33,674 bases of DNA. Origin: Mycolicibacterium canariasense. Its GTDB lineage: Bacteria > Actinomycetota > Actinomycetes > Mycobacteriales > Mycobacteriaceae. The translations under genes and the position numbers were made by a program. Below, piece by piece: positions 1 through 7,644 of the stretch. Each line of letters starts with the position of its first letter. The first letter of the stretch is position 1. The notes beneath the pieces are model-generated. The model was not told where the DNA came from, searched no databases, and was given only the letters and a program-made list of their open reading frames with translations. The stretch lies in NCBI RefSeq assembly GCF_002101555.1, contig NZ_LQOL01000085.1, forward strand, positions 1 through 33,674. Direction: 5' to 3'.

Positions 1-78
1 CGATTAGACCAGGTACACATGTAACACTCGTCCTGAACAGTCGGATAGCTCAGCTAGGCCCCCTTTGTTACAGATAAC

Positions 79-174
79 GTGCGCAGCCAGAACCCGGTCG
101 GCCGCCAGTGGCTGGAGGCGATGATCGACCGCTACAAACCCTCCGACGACGACGACGAGAGCGAACAACGATGA
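79..174 (+). pseudogene. C-terminal remnant of an interrupted gene
   Basis: An open frame ends with a TGA at 172-174 that overlaps the ATG of the next gene (ATGA), the usual sign of two genes in one operon. The readable peptide is about 31 residues and has an acidic tail (four Asp, then Glu-Ser-Glu). Upstream, in-frame stops occur at 22, 34, 46 and 55, and the first 60 or so bases are lower in GC than the rest. I infer that the 5' part of a longer gene was lost, with the break near 58-80. A GTG at 79 could start a very short ORF, but there is no clear ribosome site. No function can be assigned. Confidence 0.35.
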
Positions 175-398
175 GCCAGAACCAGATCCAGAGCTATGCG
201 GATTCCTTCGCCGCCCAGACGGTGCAGGCCGATCCACCTACATGGGTCGAGCCGACCGACCACCACATCGCGCGCGTGCTCGGCGTCGAGCTGCAGTACG
301 ACGAGTGCAGCGACATCCGGCACACGTTCCTGCGCACGTACTCCGACGGCGGCTACGGCCCCATGCTTCCGGGCCGGCAGATCGACTACCGCGGCTGA
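171..398 (+). CDS. small hypothetical protein, 75 aa
   Basis: ATG at 171 overlaps the stop of the preceding frame, so the two are probably translationally coupled. The product is acidic and soluble-looking, with no membrane segment, signal peptide or known motif. Its middle (residues 25-45) is rich in His, Asp and Glu. It is followed 15 bases later by a strong hairpin, so this is the last gene of its transcript. I do not recognise the family. It is supported by codon use, the ATGA junction and the terminator placement. Confidence 0.6.
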   Translation: MSQNQIQSYADSFAAQTVQADPPTWVEPTDHHIARVLGVELQYDECSDIRHTFLRTYSDGGYGPMLPGRQIDYRG

Positions 399-412
399 CA
401 GACCACGGGATA

Positions 413-450
413 CGACAACGGCTCCGCACTGTGGGGCGGAGCCGTTGTCG
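413..450. terminator. bidirectional hairpin terminator
   Basis: Perfect 15-bp inverted repeat (CGACAACGGCTCCGC at 413-427, its complement at 436-450) with an 8-base loop. It lies between two genes that converge, one ending at 398 (+) and one ending at 468 (-). There is no long T tract, which is normal for actinobacterial terminators. Confidence 0.75.
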
Positions 451-467
451 TTGCACGAAAGCAGGTA

Positions 468-1676
468 TCAGGTGAACAGGTCGCGCTCGCTGCGGTCTGC
501 GCCGCGGCGGGTCTGCTCCTCGCGGTGACCGTAGGTCAGCACCGAAGCGGTGGCATCGCTGGCCCGTCGGCTCTGACCACCCATGCCGTGACCGGCAGCA
601 CCAGGCGGCACGCCCCCGCCGCCGCCCATCGGAGCCGCCGTGGCGCCGGCGAGGCGCTCCTGTACCGGGCCAGTGGCGATCCCCGACAGCAGCGAGACTC
701 GCTGGTTACCGCCTCCGGAGCTGGTCATCTTGGACATGTTCGCCGGCGCTCCACCGCCGAGTCCGCCGCCGGCGCCCAGACCTGCACCGCCGAGCGGCAA
801 TCCGCCACCGCTGCCGGGTGCTGTCGGCGCGAAGGACGGTCCAGTCGACCCTCCGCCGAGCAGATCCCCGAGCTGTGAAGAGCCGCCGAACATCGACATC
901 GGTGCGCTCATGAACTGCGACAGTGACTGCATCGGATTGCCCATCCCGGACCCAGCGCTCTGCAGGGCCTGCATCGGAGCCTGGAACATCTGCCCGAACT
1001 GACCCATCATCGAGCCCATGTCGCCGGAGGCGGAGCCCTGGGAGGTGGCTTGCGACGCCGTTTGCGAAGCGCCCTGGGCCGCCTGGTTGGCCATCTGCGC
1101 GGCCTGTCCGGTTGCCTGGGCCGCATCACCGGCGCTCTTGGCGGCGTTGGCCAGAGGCGGGGGCGGCGGGATCGGCACCGGAAGTGTTGCCGCGGTGATC
1201 ACCTGGCCGTAGGTGGTGCCGATCGAGGCGTTCTCCGCCGTGTAGAACCCGTATTCGGCGTTGAGCGCCGCGATCAGCGGGGTGTTCTGTCCGAAGATGT
1301 TGCTGGCCTCGGCGGCGGCCTCACGCACGCGGTTGTTGATCGACTGCATCGACGGGATCATCGCCGAACGGGCCATGCCGTAGCTCTCGGCGACCACCGC
1401 AGCGATCGCGGCCTGCTTGAACGCAATACCGGCCATCCCTGCCAGCCAGGACAGGAACGGCGGGGTCGCCGCCGAGTGGATCATCGACCGGGCACCGCTC
1501 ATGGTCGTCGTCGACGCGGCCATCTGCGCCCCGGTGATGCCGGCGGCCGCCAGCGCAGCCGATGCCAGGCCCATCCACGCAGTCGAAGCTGCGGCCCATG
1601 TCGCGGACGTAGACCCCGATTCCAACATCGTGGCGTTCATCTCCGGGGTTGATCCGCCCCACGGGTGGTTGGTCAT
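468..1676 (-). CDS. PPE-family protein
   Basis: About 402 aa. Residues 1-160 match the helical PPE domain: the N-terminus has STPEMN where PPE proteins carry PPEIN, followed by the helix with a W-x-G turn (AWMGLASAAL) and, around residue 130, a segment starting GQNTPLIAALNAEY, the family's well-conserved GQNTPAIAA region. From about residue 180 it becomes low complexity: Ala/Gln-rich repeats (QAAQ, SQAT), then Gly/Met/Ser-rich stretches. PPE proteins are substrates of ESX type VII secretion, normally secreted as a PE-PPE dimer with help from EspG. Start: ATG 1676 places the family N-terminus at residue 1 and has GGAGG four bases upstream. A start at 1751 (GGAG seven bases upstream) would add 25 residues without family character. 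No PE gene is adjacent, so a partner must be encoded elsewhere. Secretion by this element's own ESX genes is inference. Confidence 0.82.
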   Translation of the reverse strand: MTNHPWGGSTPEMNATMLESGSTSATWAAASTAWMGLASAALAAAGITGAQMAASTTTMSGARSMIHSAATPPFLSWLAGMAGIAFKQAAIAAVVAESYGMARSAMIPSMQSINNRVREAAAEASNIFGQNTPLIAALNAEYGFYTAENASIGTTYGQVITAATLPVPIPPPPPLANAAKSAGDAAQATGQAAQMANQAAQGASQTASQATSQGSASGDMGSMMGQFGQMFQAPMQALQSAGSGMGNPMQSLSQFMSAPMSMFGGSSQLGDLLGGGSTGPSFAPTAPGSGGGLPLGGAGLGAGGGLGGGAPANMSKMTSSGGGNQRVSLLSGIATGPVQERLAGATAAPMGGGGGVPPGAAGHGMGGQSRRASDATASVLTYGHREEQTRRGADRSERDLFT

Positions 1677-1824
1677 CATGCCTCCGCAATGTCGCTCGGC
1701 GCCCGACCGCTGCGGACGCGCAACACCCATGATGGCGGAGTTGATGGCCATCCCGCATCTCCGACGCGATCAGCGATGCATACACCCAGTGCATGTGCAC
1801 CAGCCGAGCAGGAGCCTGTTCAGG

Positions 1825-3336
1825 TCAGGCGACGCAGAAGTTGGAAGCCCGCACCGGCAGCGTCGTGGGTACGGCCGGCGCCGGTGTGCGCACCTGGTCG
1901 AGGTATAGGGTGCAGTGCGCGCGGCTGGTATCCGCGCCGAGCACCGCCATACGTGTTCCGGTGCCGAGGAACACGCCCACTCCGTCGGCGCTGTTGACGG
2001 CGATCCCGCAGTGCACGCGGGCACGCACCGTCAGGCGCGCGGTGTCACCGCTGACAATGTCGCGATCGGCCCAGGCCAGCAGCGGCCCAGCCAGTTCGAC
2101 CTCCTGGCCCGCGTTCAGACGAGCCACCATCTCTGTCACGTCCTCCCAGTCCGGAACGCTCAGGTTGGCAGTGACTTCAACAGGCGCCGGCAGCATCTGC
2201 GGACGCACGGCAGACAGCAGCGTCAACTCCTCGCTGTGGATCTCGGCCAAGTCAGTGGCACCGTCGATGACGGTGTCCTCGGGAAGCGGAGCACCATCGT
2301 CGACCTGGCGCATCGCTGCCAGCAGATCCACCCGCATCCGGGAGTTCAAGCCGCGCATGTGGGGCTCACCGGCAGCCCGGGCCGGGCGGAACCGCAGCAT
2401 GGCGCCTCCCGGATCGCCGGGATCCGCGGCGGCGACCCGGGCGATGGATCGTGCTGCCGGGCTGACCAGAAACCGCCGCAACGGGATACCAACGCCGAGC
2501 AGCAGATCTTCGTTGTTCTCCCCGCGCAGTTGGCGTGACATCGAACCGACCCAACTGCGCACGGCGTCTTCGCACATCCACAAGCAGTCGCGCACCACGG
2601 CCTTGGGCCATCGGCCGCGGCTGGCAGTCACGGTCACCGGGGCGGCCAGCCGCGCCGACCACTGCGTCGGCAACACCGACGGGCCGGCATCGACAACGGT
2701 GGTGGCCATGCGGCCCTCGATCGCCACCAGGGACGTGGCATGCAGCCACGCGGCGTCCGCCGACTCCGAGGACGCTGCGTGGTTGGGCAGCAGGCGCACC
2801 GCGTCACTGATCTGTGCGCCGCGGCCGAACAGCTCGGCGGCAGGGACGCTGGCAATGTCGGTGGGCACCGCCAGGTAGTTGGCGGTCACCTCGAGCTGGG
2901 CGCACACCTGTTCCAGGAATCGAACCTGCAGGCGACCTACCAGTGCCGCGGCCGGCAGCCACGTGTGGTGATCGCGGCTCAGCGTTGATGCCAGCGCGGT
3001 CGAGTCGCCGTCTGCGTCGGCGATCAGCGCCAGCGCCAGGTAGTAGGCGTCCAGCGTGACCTGCTCGATGGAGCCGCGTCGACGACGCCGGCGTCCGGCG
3101 CCCGCGGTGGAAGGACGTGACATCAATGCCTGCCGCAATGCCGCCGCGGCAGAAAGGTGCAAGAACCGCTCGCTGATATGGACGGCCTCTGTGGTGTCGA
3201 CATCGGCGCGCTCGGGGTCCACCCCGTTCATCACCGCGGCGATGGCGCGCTGCGCGGCGGTGAACCGCAGAGCGTTTCCGGACGGTGCCGTCGCGTCCTG
3301 CGCAACGGCCAACGATGCACGTGCCAGATGGGTCAT
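1825..3336 (-). CDS. hypothetical protein, 503 aa, upstream of the PPE gene
   Basis: Large soluble-looking protein, mostly alpha-helical in the first 350 residues with more beta-like sequence near the C-terminus (residues 400-500). It has no signal peptide or membrane segment. A basic patch (RRRRRR) lies near residue 80. No catalytic motif is recognised. Start: ATG 3336 is chosen because a -10 hexamer TAACCT lies seven bases upstream (3344-3349), a leaderless arrangement. A start at 3432 would overlap the divergent gene at 3416. It lies 149 bases upstream of the PPE gene on the same strand and may be co-transcribed. It contains two exact copies of the 10-mer GGACGTGACA (2134-2143 and 3113-3122, opposite strands). 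A chaperone or accessory role for the PPE protein is possible but not shown by any motif. Confidence 0.8.
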   Translation of the reverse strand: MTHLARASLAVAQDATAPSGNALRFTAAQRAIAAVMNGVDPERADVDTTEAVHISERFLHLSAAAALRQALMSRPSTAGAGRRRRRRGSIEQVTLDAYYLALALIADADGDSTALASTLSRDHHTWLPAAALVGRLQVRFLEQVCAQLEVTANYLAVPTDIASVPAAELFGRGAQISDAVRLLPNHAASSESADAAWLHATSLVAIEGRMATTVVDAGPSVLPTQWSARLAAPVTVTASRGRWPKAVVRDCLWMCEDAVRSWVGSMSRQLRGENNEDLLLGVGIPLRRFLVSPAARSIARVAAADPGDPGGAMLRFRPARAAGEPHMRGLNSRMRVDLLAAMRQVDDGAPLPEDTVIDGATDLAEIHSEELTLLSAVRPQMLPAPVEVTANLSVPDWEDVTEMVARLNAGQEVELAGPLLAWADRDIVSGDTARLTVRARVHCGIAVNSADGVGVFLGTGTRMAVLGADTSRAHCTLYLDQVRTPAPAVPTTLPVRASNFCVA

Positions 3337-3343
3337 GGCGGTC

Positions 3344-3408
3344 AGGTTAGGTGGGCTTGCCGATTCGTTGCGCCGCACGGGGTCGACACGCCGACCGCGC
3401 CATAGGCT
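3344..3408. promoter_or_regulatory. divergent leaderless promoter pair
   Basis: Two TANNNT hexamers face away from each other: TAACCT on the minus strand (3349-3344), seven bases before ATG 3336, and TAGGCT on the plus strand (3403-3408), seven bases before ATG 3416. This spacing puts transcription start at or next to the start codon, as in mycobacterial leaderless mRNAs. No Shine-Dalgarno sequence is present at either start. Confidence 0.65.
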
Positions 3409-3415
3409 GGATGTC

Positions 3416-3805
3416 ATGTCCATGATCGGCAACGCGTCCCGCGATACGCAGCTCTATGTGCACACACTTGCCTCCGCGCTTGCATGTGCATCGAAGAACG
3501 AAGTGCCGACACTGGAGCCCGACAACGGGCGTGAACCTTCACCGGCTGCACAGCGTTCTCGTGTCTTGAGCCGTCTCGATGCGGTGTTGGTCGACCTGGA
3601 TCGGGTGCTGCGCGCCAAGAAGATCGGCCCCACTGGTGTTCCCCGAGCCACCCTCGGCCGACGCCTGGCCAGCAATGGCGAGGTGTATGACGCCGTGAAG
3701 CGCACCTACACCCCCGGACCCGGATTCAACGCCCTTGCCGCCGGACTGATCTCAGAAGCACTTGTCGACGCCGGGAATGTCACTCAGAACGGAGCACTCG
3801 CATGA
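3416..3805 (+). CDS. hypothetical protein, 129 aa, first gene of putative secretion operon
   Basis: Mixed helical protein without signal peptide or membrane segment. Residues 45-85 carry a charged helix (RLDAVLVDLDRVLRAKK) and residues 85-130 a short helical tail. The C-terminal codons overlap the next gene by four bases (ATGA at 3802-3805), showing tight coupling with the 864-aa protein. Start 3416 is set by the leaderless TAGGCT hexamer; ATG 3422 is an alternative. No WXG motif and no YxxxD/E secretion signal are seen, so it is not a standard Esx protein. It could be a chaperone or regulator of its neighbour, by position only. Confidence 0.75.
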   Translation: MSMIGNASRDTQLYVHTLASALACASKNEVPTLEPDNGREPSPAAQRSRVLSRLDAVLVDLDRVLRAKKIGPTGVPRATLGRRLASNGEVYDAVKRTYTPGPGFNALAAGLISEALVDAGNVTQNGALA

Positions 3806-6396
3806 CCAATCCCTCCCCCACTGAGCCCATCCCTGCCCCTGAGCACAGCGCGGCGGCTGGCGGGGACGCCCCGCGATGGACCTCGCCACCAGATGCGCCC
3901 TGGCATTCGCCGCCGAACCCGGCGACGGCAGCGGCGGATACCCCACCGACAACACCCACGGGCCCTGACGCGCCGTCCCCCGGAAGCTCTTCGACGGGCG
4001 GCACCACCGATGCTCCCGCAGGACAGGGACCGGCCGCAGATGCGCCGCACACCCAATCCGGCGGCGGTGGGCCAGCAGACGCCCCCGCATCCACTGGCTC
4101 CGGCGCCGATACCCCCGCCACCAACCGCGCGCCAGCAGACACCCCCGCATCCAGCGGTGCCGATACCCCGGCGGGGACGAACCCGCAGGCAGACACACGT
4201 GCACCCGCAGGAAGTAGCGCGCCGGCCGATGCACAACCCCACCCGGGGACGCCGGCTGATCCGAACAAACCCTCTCTGGCAAGCCGCGGATTGAACGCTG
4301 CCGGACTGCCACCCGACCAGTTGAAGAACCTGTCGAACCACCCCGTCAAAGGGATCCCCGGCCTGCTCAAGTCCCAGTGGGACACTGGCTCACGCCTGAC
4401 CAGCGGACTAGCGGGCGCGGCCAATCTCTCGCCGAAGCTGGTCTCCGCGGCCCGATTCGTCCCGGTGCTGGGCTCGGTCGCCGCGATCGGCATGGCCGCA
4501 AGCGATTTCGCCAACGGCGACTACATCGGGGGAACCCTCAACGCCATCGGCGCGATCCCCGGACCGGTCGGCTGGGTGTCTCTCGGCGCCGGGTTCCTAT
4601 GGGACGCCTTCGGCGACGAGAGCATCGAGATGTGGGCCAAGCCCGATGGCACAGTGACTTTCATGCTGCCCGGAGCCGGGCAGGACATCAGCGGTGTCGT
4701 CGAGACAGATGTCGCACTGACCGCCGCTCAGCGTGATCTCTACAGCTTCCAGGACGGGCCCACAGGCACCGTCTGGAACTCCAACCCTCCGAACCCGCTG
4801 GCGCTCAACACCCCTGCAGTCGCCGAGGCGGCCCGGACATGGCTGACCGGTCTGTCCGAGCTGTTCAGCAAGGTCGAGACGGCGATGCAGTCCAGCGGTG
4901 AACCGTACTTCGAGCAGTATCGGGCCCGCCTGGCTCCGCATCTGGCAACCATGGCCGATCTGACTCCGGCCTGTCAGGCGCTGATCACCCAGCTCGGCGA
5001 GGTGGACGGCGCGACGGCTGCGGCCTACAGCGCAGTGCTCGAAGCGAACCGCAATCTGCGCGTCCAGCTCTCCGAGGGCGGCGAGCTGACCGATGCGGGA
5101 CCGGCTACCGCACTGACATCCACGTTGGCCGCCGCCGCTACGGCGATCACCGCGGCCAACGGCCGTATCGCCGGCGCCTTCCCCGCAGCGTCCCCGCCGA
5201 TGACACCCAGCGCCGCGGCGCGCGCCGACAAGTCGCTGACAACGCCTGCGCCCGCGCCGGCCACGCTCGCGCCGGCGGCCGGTCCCGGTGCGGGCACACC
5301 GGCCAAACCCGCCGAGACTGCGAAGAAGCCCACCGACGACCTGTCCAAGCTCCTGAACTCGCTCGGTCAGCAGAAGCCGCTCGGCGGCGGCAGCCCACTG
5401 GGCGGCGGTGGCAATCCGCTCGGCGGGATGGGCGGTGGATCACCGCTCGGTGGCGGCAATCCGATGGGCAATGGTCAGGGTCGCAAGCTCGACGGCGGCG
5501 AGGGTCGCAAGCTGGACGACAAGGCCGACCGCAAGCTCGACGACAAGGAACGGAAGCCGCTGGAGGAGAAGTCCGATCGCAAGCTGTCGACCGCCGGGGG
5601 CCCTGCCAACTCGGTCGCAGCGGCACCGGCCCCGGCGGGTGCTCCGGCCGGCACACCGGCGGTGAAACCGGAAGCCGCAGCTGCCAAGCCGGGCAGTCCG
5701 ACCAAACCGAACACGGAGGTGGATGTGAAGGGCGAGAAGACCGATTTCAAAGACCCGAAGCTGGCCAAGATGGCGCAACTGCTCGCCTCCGCGACCCCAC
5801 AGCAGCCGATGTCGCTGTCGGACGCCGCCGCCGCGTCGGGTCTCACACCTCCGGTCCCGCACGCGGACCCAGGCCGCCAGGTGCAGCCGGTCGACGCCAA
5901 GCCCGGAGACATCCTGGTCGCCGACGGCAAGCAGTTCATGCTGCTCGGGGAGGGCCGCTTCTACGATCTGCAGGACTTCAAAACTGTAGGTGCGAGCGAG
6001 CTTCCGCAGGACGCGGGATCGCGTGGCGGGTACTTCTCCCTGAACGACCCCAGGGACCCCAGCGGTGGCGGTGCACCGGTGTCACCACCAGCCGGCGGGG
6101 TGCCCCACGACGTTCCGGGCGGACAGCCGCCGGCCGCCACGGTGGACGCCTCACCGACCGTGGCGGGAGCACCGGATCCGGTCGACAACCCCGAAGCACA
6201 GTCCGCACCGCCAGCAGGCAGCGGTGTGCTTCCGGCGGTCCCGCCCACCGGAGGTGTTCCCTCCGGTGGCACACCGGGCGTGCCAGCTGCGGGCAATGGC
6301 AACGGTCCGGCCAATGCAGGTGCGACGGCCACCGGAAATGGGATACCGGAGCCCTCCTCGCGCACCACCGCGTTGGACCCGAGCGCCGTGAAATGA
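3802..6396 (+). CDS. large low-complexity protein, possible type VII substrate, 864 aa
   Basis: Modular. Residues 1-150 are Pro/Ala/Thr/Asp-rich disorder with repeated ADTPA-like units. Residues 200-270 form a Gly/Ala-rich hydrophobic segment with small-residue helices, like those in secreted mycobacterial Esp or toxin-like proteins. Residues 270-470 are helical. Residues 528-556 are Gly-rich (GGSPLGGG repeats). Residues 561-596 contain four RKLD/RKLS-type charged repeats. Residues 650-735 are a compact folded-looking domain containing PGDILVADG and MLLGEGRFYDL, which recalls the beta part of NlpC/P60 proteins but has no catalytic Cys or His. Residues 735-864 are again Pro/Gly-rich. There is no classical signal peptide. 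A YSFQD (YxxxD) occurs near residue 313 but may be chance. Its partners in the operon are the 129-aa protein and a transglycosylase. The family is not recognised; a role as a secreted or cell-surface protein is inference. Confidence 0.75.
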   Translation: MTNPSPTEPIPAPEHSAAAGGDAPRWTSPPDAPWHSPPNPATAAADTPPTTPTGPDAPSPGSSSTGGTTDAPAGQGPAADAPHTQSGGGGPADAPASTGSGADTPATNRAPADTPASSGADTPAGTNPQADTRAPAGSSAPADAQPHPGTPADPNKPSLASRGLNAAGLPPDQLKNLSNHPVKGIPGLLKSQWDTGSRLTSGLAGAANLSPKLVSAARFVPVLGSVAAIGMAASDFANGDYIGGTLNAIGAIPGPVGWVSLGAGFLWDAFGDESIEMWAKPDGTVTFMLPGAGQDISGVVETDVALTAAQRDLYSFQDGPTGTVWNSNPPNPLALNTPAVAEAARTWLTGLSELFSKVETAMQSSGEPYFEQYRARLAPHLATMADLTPACQALITQLGEVDGATAAAYSAVLEANRNLRVQLSEGGELTDAGPATALTSTLAAAATAITAANGRIAGAFPAASPPMTPSAAARADKSLTTPAPAPATLAPAAGPGAGTPAKPAETAKKPTDDLSKLLNSLGQQKPLGGGSPLGGGGNPLGGMGGGSPLGGGNPMGNGQGRKLDGGEGRKLDDKADRKLDDKERKPLEEKSDRKLSTAGGPANSVAAAPAPAGAPAGTPAVKPEAAAAKPGSPTKPNTEVDVKGEKTDFKDPKLAKMAQLLASATPQQPMSLSDAAAASGLTPPVPHADPGRQVQPVDAKPGDILVADGKQFMLLGEGRFYDLQDFKTVGASELPQDAGSRGGYFSLNDPRDPSGGGAPVSPPAGGVPHDVPGGQPPAATVDASPTVAGAPDPVDNPEAQSAPPAGSGVLPAVPPTGGVPSGGTPGVPAAGNGNGPANAGATATGNGIPEPSSRTTALDPSAVK

Positions 6397-6418
6397 GAAC
6401 TAGCACAGGAGCACAGCG

Positions 6419-7480
6419 GTGACCGGCTCAATCAGCAGCGACTACGGTGCCGTCACCGACGGTGTCACACGGGCCGCCGGCGGGCTGCCCCCGTCCGCCG
6501 GCGGTGCACCAGCGCCCGGCGCTGATCCCCGGTTGACCGCGGCGGTCGATGACACGGCATCTCAGAACAAGCGCGGGCGTGACGACGTGGAAGGTCGCGG
6601 GGAGAAGACCGGCCGCTACACCCGGGATCTGGAGGGCATTCAGGAGCGCGGCGGCCGCGGGATGCGTGGAGCCGGTGACGGTCCGGGCTCCGGGCCGGGC
6701 GCTGCCCGGGGCGGAGCCGGCGGAGGGTCCGGTCAGATGCCGCAGATGCCGCAGGTTCCCCAGCAGACAGCTGCGGCGCCACAACCGCAGATGTCGGCAC
6801 CGTCCCCCCAGATGTCGGCACCGCAGATGTCGGCACCGTCCCCCCAGATGTCGGCACCGCAGATGCCGGCACCGTCTGGTGTGTCCAACATCGACCCGAA
6901 AGTGCTTGCGGCCCTGGTTACCGCAGTGCAGCAACAGCAGGCGGCCTCCGGGGAAACCCCGGGTCTGGGACGTGACCCCAACCGGGTGACCGAGGGTGCG
7001 ACCACACCGCAGGATCGCGATCCACTCGATGTGGCACAGGTGTCGCTGGACAAGCACCCGGGCGGCACCCTGTCCCAGGATGAAGTGGCCGACGTCATCG
7101 ACCAGGCGCTCACCATCAACGGCATCCCGAACGACCCTGCGCTGCGCGATCAGTGGCAGGAGCTGTACCAGCACATGGCCCAGAACGAGTCGGGGAACAA
7201 TCCGAATGCGGTGAACAACTGGGATTCCAATGCCACCGGCGCGATGATGGAGGACGGCGGACGCGCCAACTCCAGTCGCGGTATCTGGCAATGTATTCCG
7301 TCGACGTTCGCGGCCTACCACATGGGCGGAACGTCGACGTCGATCTATGACCCGCTGGCCAGCGCCGCGGCGTCGATCAACTATGTGATGGAGACCTACA
7401 ACGTGTCACCGACCGGTGACGGGCTGACCAGGTTCATGTCCCGACAGGGTGTGGGCGGCGGTGGGTACCAGGGTTACTGA
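6419..7480 (+). CDS. lytic transglycosylase / lysozyme-like protein
   Basis: 353 aa from a GTG start with AGGAG (6407-6411) seven bases upstream. Residues 1-120 are Gly/Pro-rich linker. Residues 123-151 are a short tandem repeat (QMSAPSP/QMSAPQ). Residues 210-353 are a lysozyme-like fold of the SLT type: catalytic Glu257 in QNESGNNP, then GIWQCIPSTFAAYH, and YDPLASAAASINYVM, the standard order of SLT motifs. Such enzymes cut peptidoglycan glycan strands and are commonly encoded in conjugation and secretion modules to open the wall for a translocation channel. No Sec signal peptide is present, so export by a specialised route (perhaps ESX) is inferred. It follows the 864-aa gene by 22 bases in the same operon. 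Confidence 0.85.
   Translation: MTGSISSDYGAVTDGVTRAAGGLPPSAGGAPAPGADPRLTAAVDDTASQNKRGRDDVEGRGEKTGRYTRDLEGIQERGGRGMRGAGDGPGSGPGAARGGAGGGSGQMPQMPQVPQQTAAAPQPQMSAPSPQMSAPQMSAPSPQMSAPQMPAPSGVSNIDPKVLAALVTAVQQQQAASGETPGLGRDPNRVTEGATTPQDRDPLDVAQVSLDKHPGGTLSQDEVADVIDQALTINGIPNDPALRDQWQELYQHMAQNESGNNPNAVNNWDSNATGAMMEDGGRANSSRGIWQCIPSTFAAYHMGGTSTSIYDPLASAAASINYVMETYNVSPTGDGLTRFMSRQGVGGGGYQGY
6788..6874 (+). repeat. tandem 15-mer repeat inside the transglycosylase gene
   Basis: Five copies of CAGATGTCGGCACCG start at 6788, 6809, 6824, 6845 and 6860 (the last has one change). Start-to-start spacing alternates 21, 15, 21, 15, all multiples of three, so the protein frame is kept. It encodes a QMSAP linker and is likely variable in length between relatives. 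Confidence 0.9.
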
Positions 7481-7631
7481 CCGCTGCGGACTGCCGGCGA
7501 GCGTTCTGGCGCACTGATGGTTCTACAGCGCGTCCCCGCCTGCGCACGGTCGCAGTACCGTAGCCGGTAACCTGAACGACACGCCGAAGCGGCCAGCCGC
7601 AGCTGGCGCGGTGAAAATCGGTAGCCGGACC

Positions 7632-7637
7632 TAGCGT
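7632..7637 (+). promoter_or_regulatory. -10 hexamer TAGCGT of a leaderless promoter
   Basis: TAGCGT is followed by seven bases and ATG 7645, the same geometry as at 3336, 3416 and 14142. It supports ATG 7645 rather than GTG 7636 as the start of the replication gene. The rest of the intergenic stretch (7481-7631) shows no other clear feature. Confidence 0.55.
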
Positions 7638-7644
7638 GCACCGC

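Noticed and set aside
41..58. tRNA-like GGATAGCTCAGCTAGG at the left edge
   Set aside because: Only the D-arm-like word is present; there is no closing D-stem, anticodon arm, T-arm or acceptor pairing.
1321..1800. 159-codon minus-strand frame overlapping the PPE gene start
   Set aside because: Alternative frame of the PPE gene, whose domain pattern is clear in the other frame.
6788..6874. Possible CRISPR-like array
   Set aside because: The repeats are short, contiguous and in frame, coding a protein linker; there are no unique spacers of CRISPR length. No CRISPR array was seen anywhere in the window.
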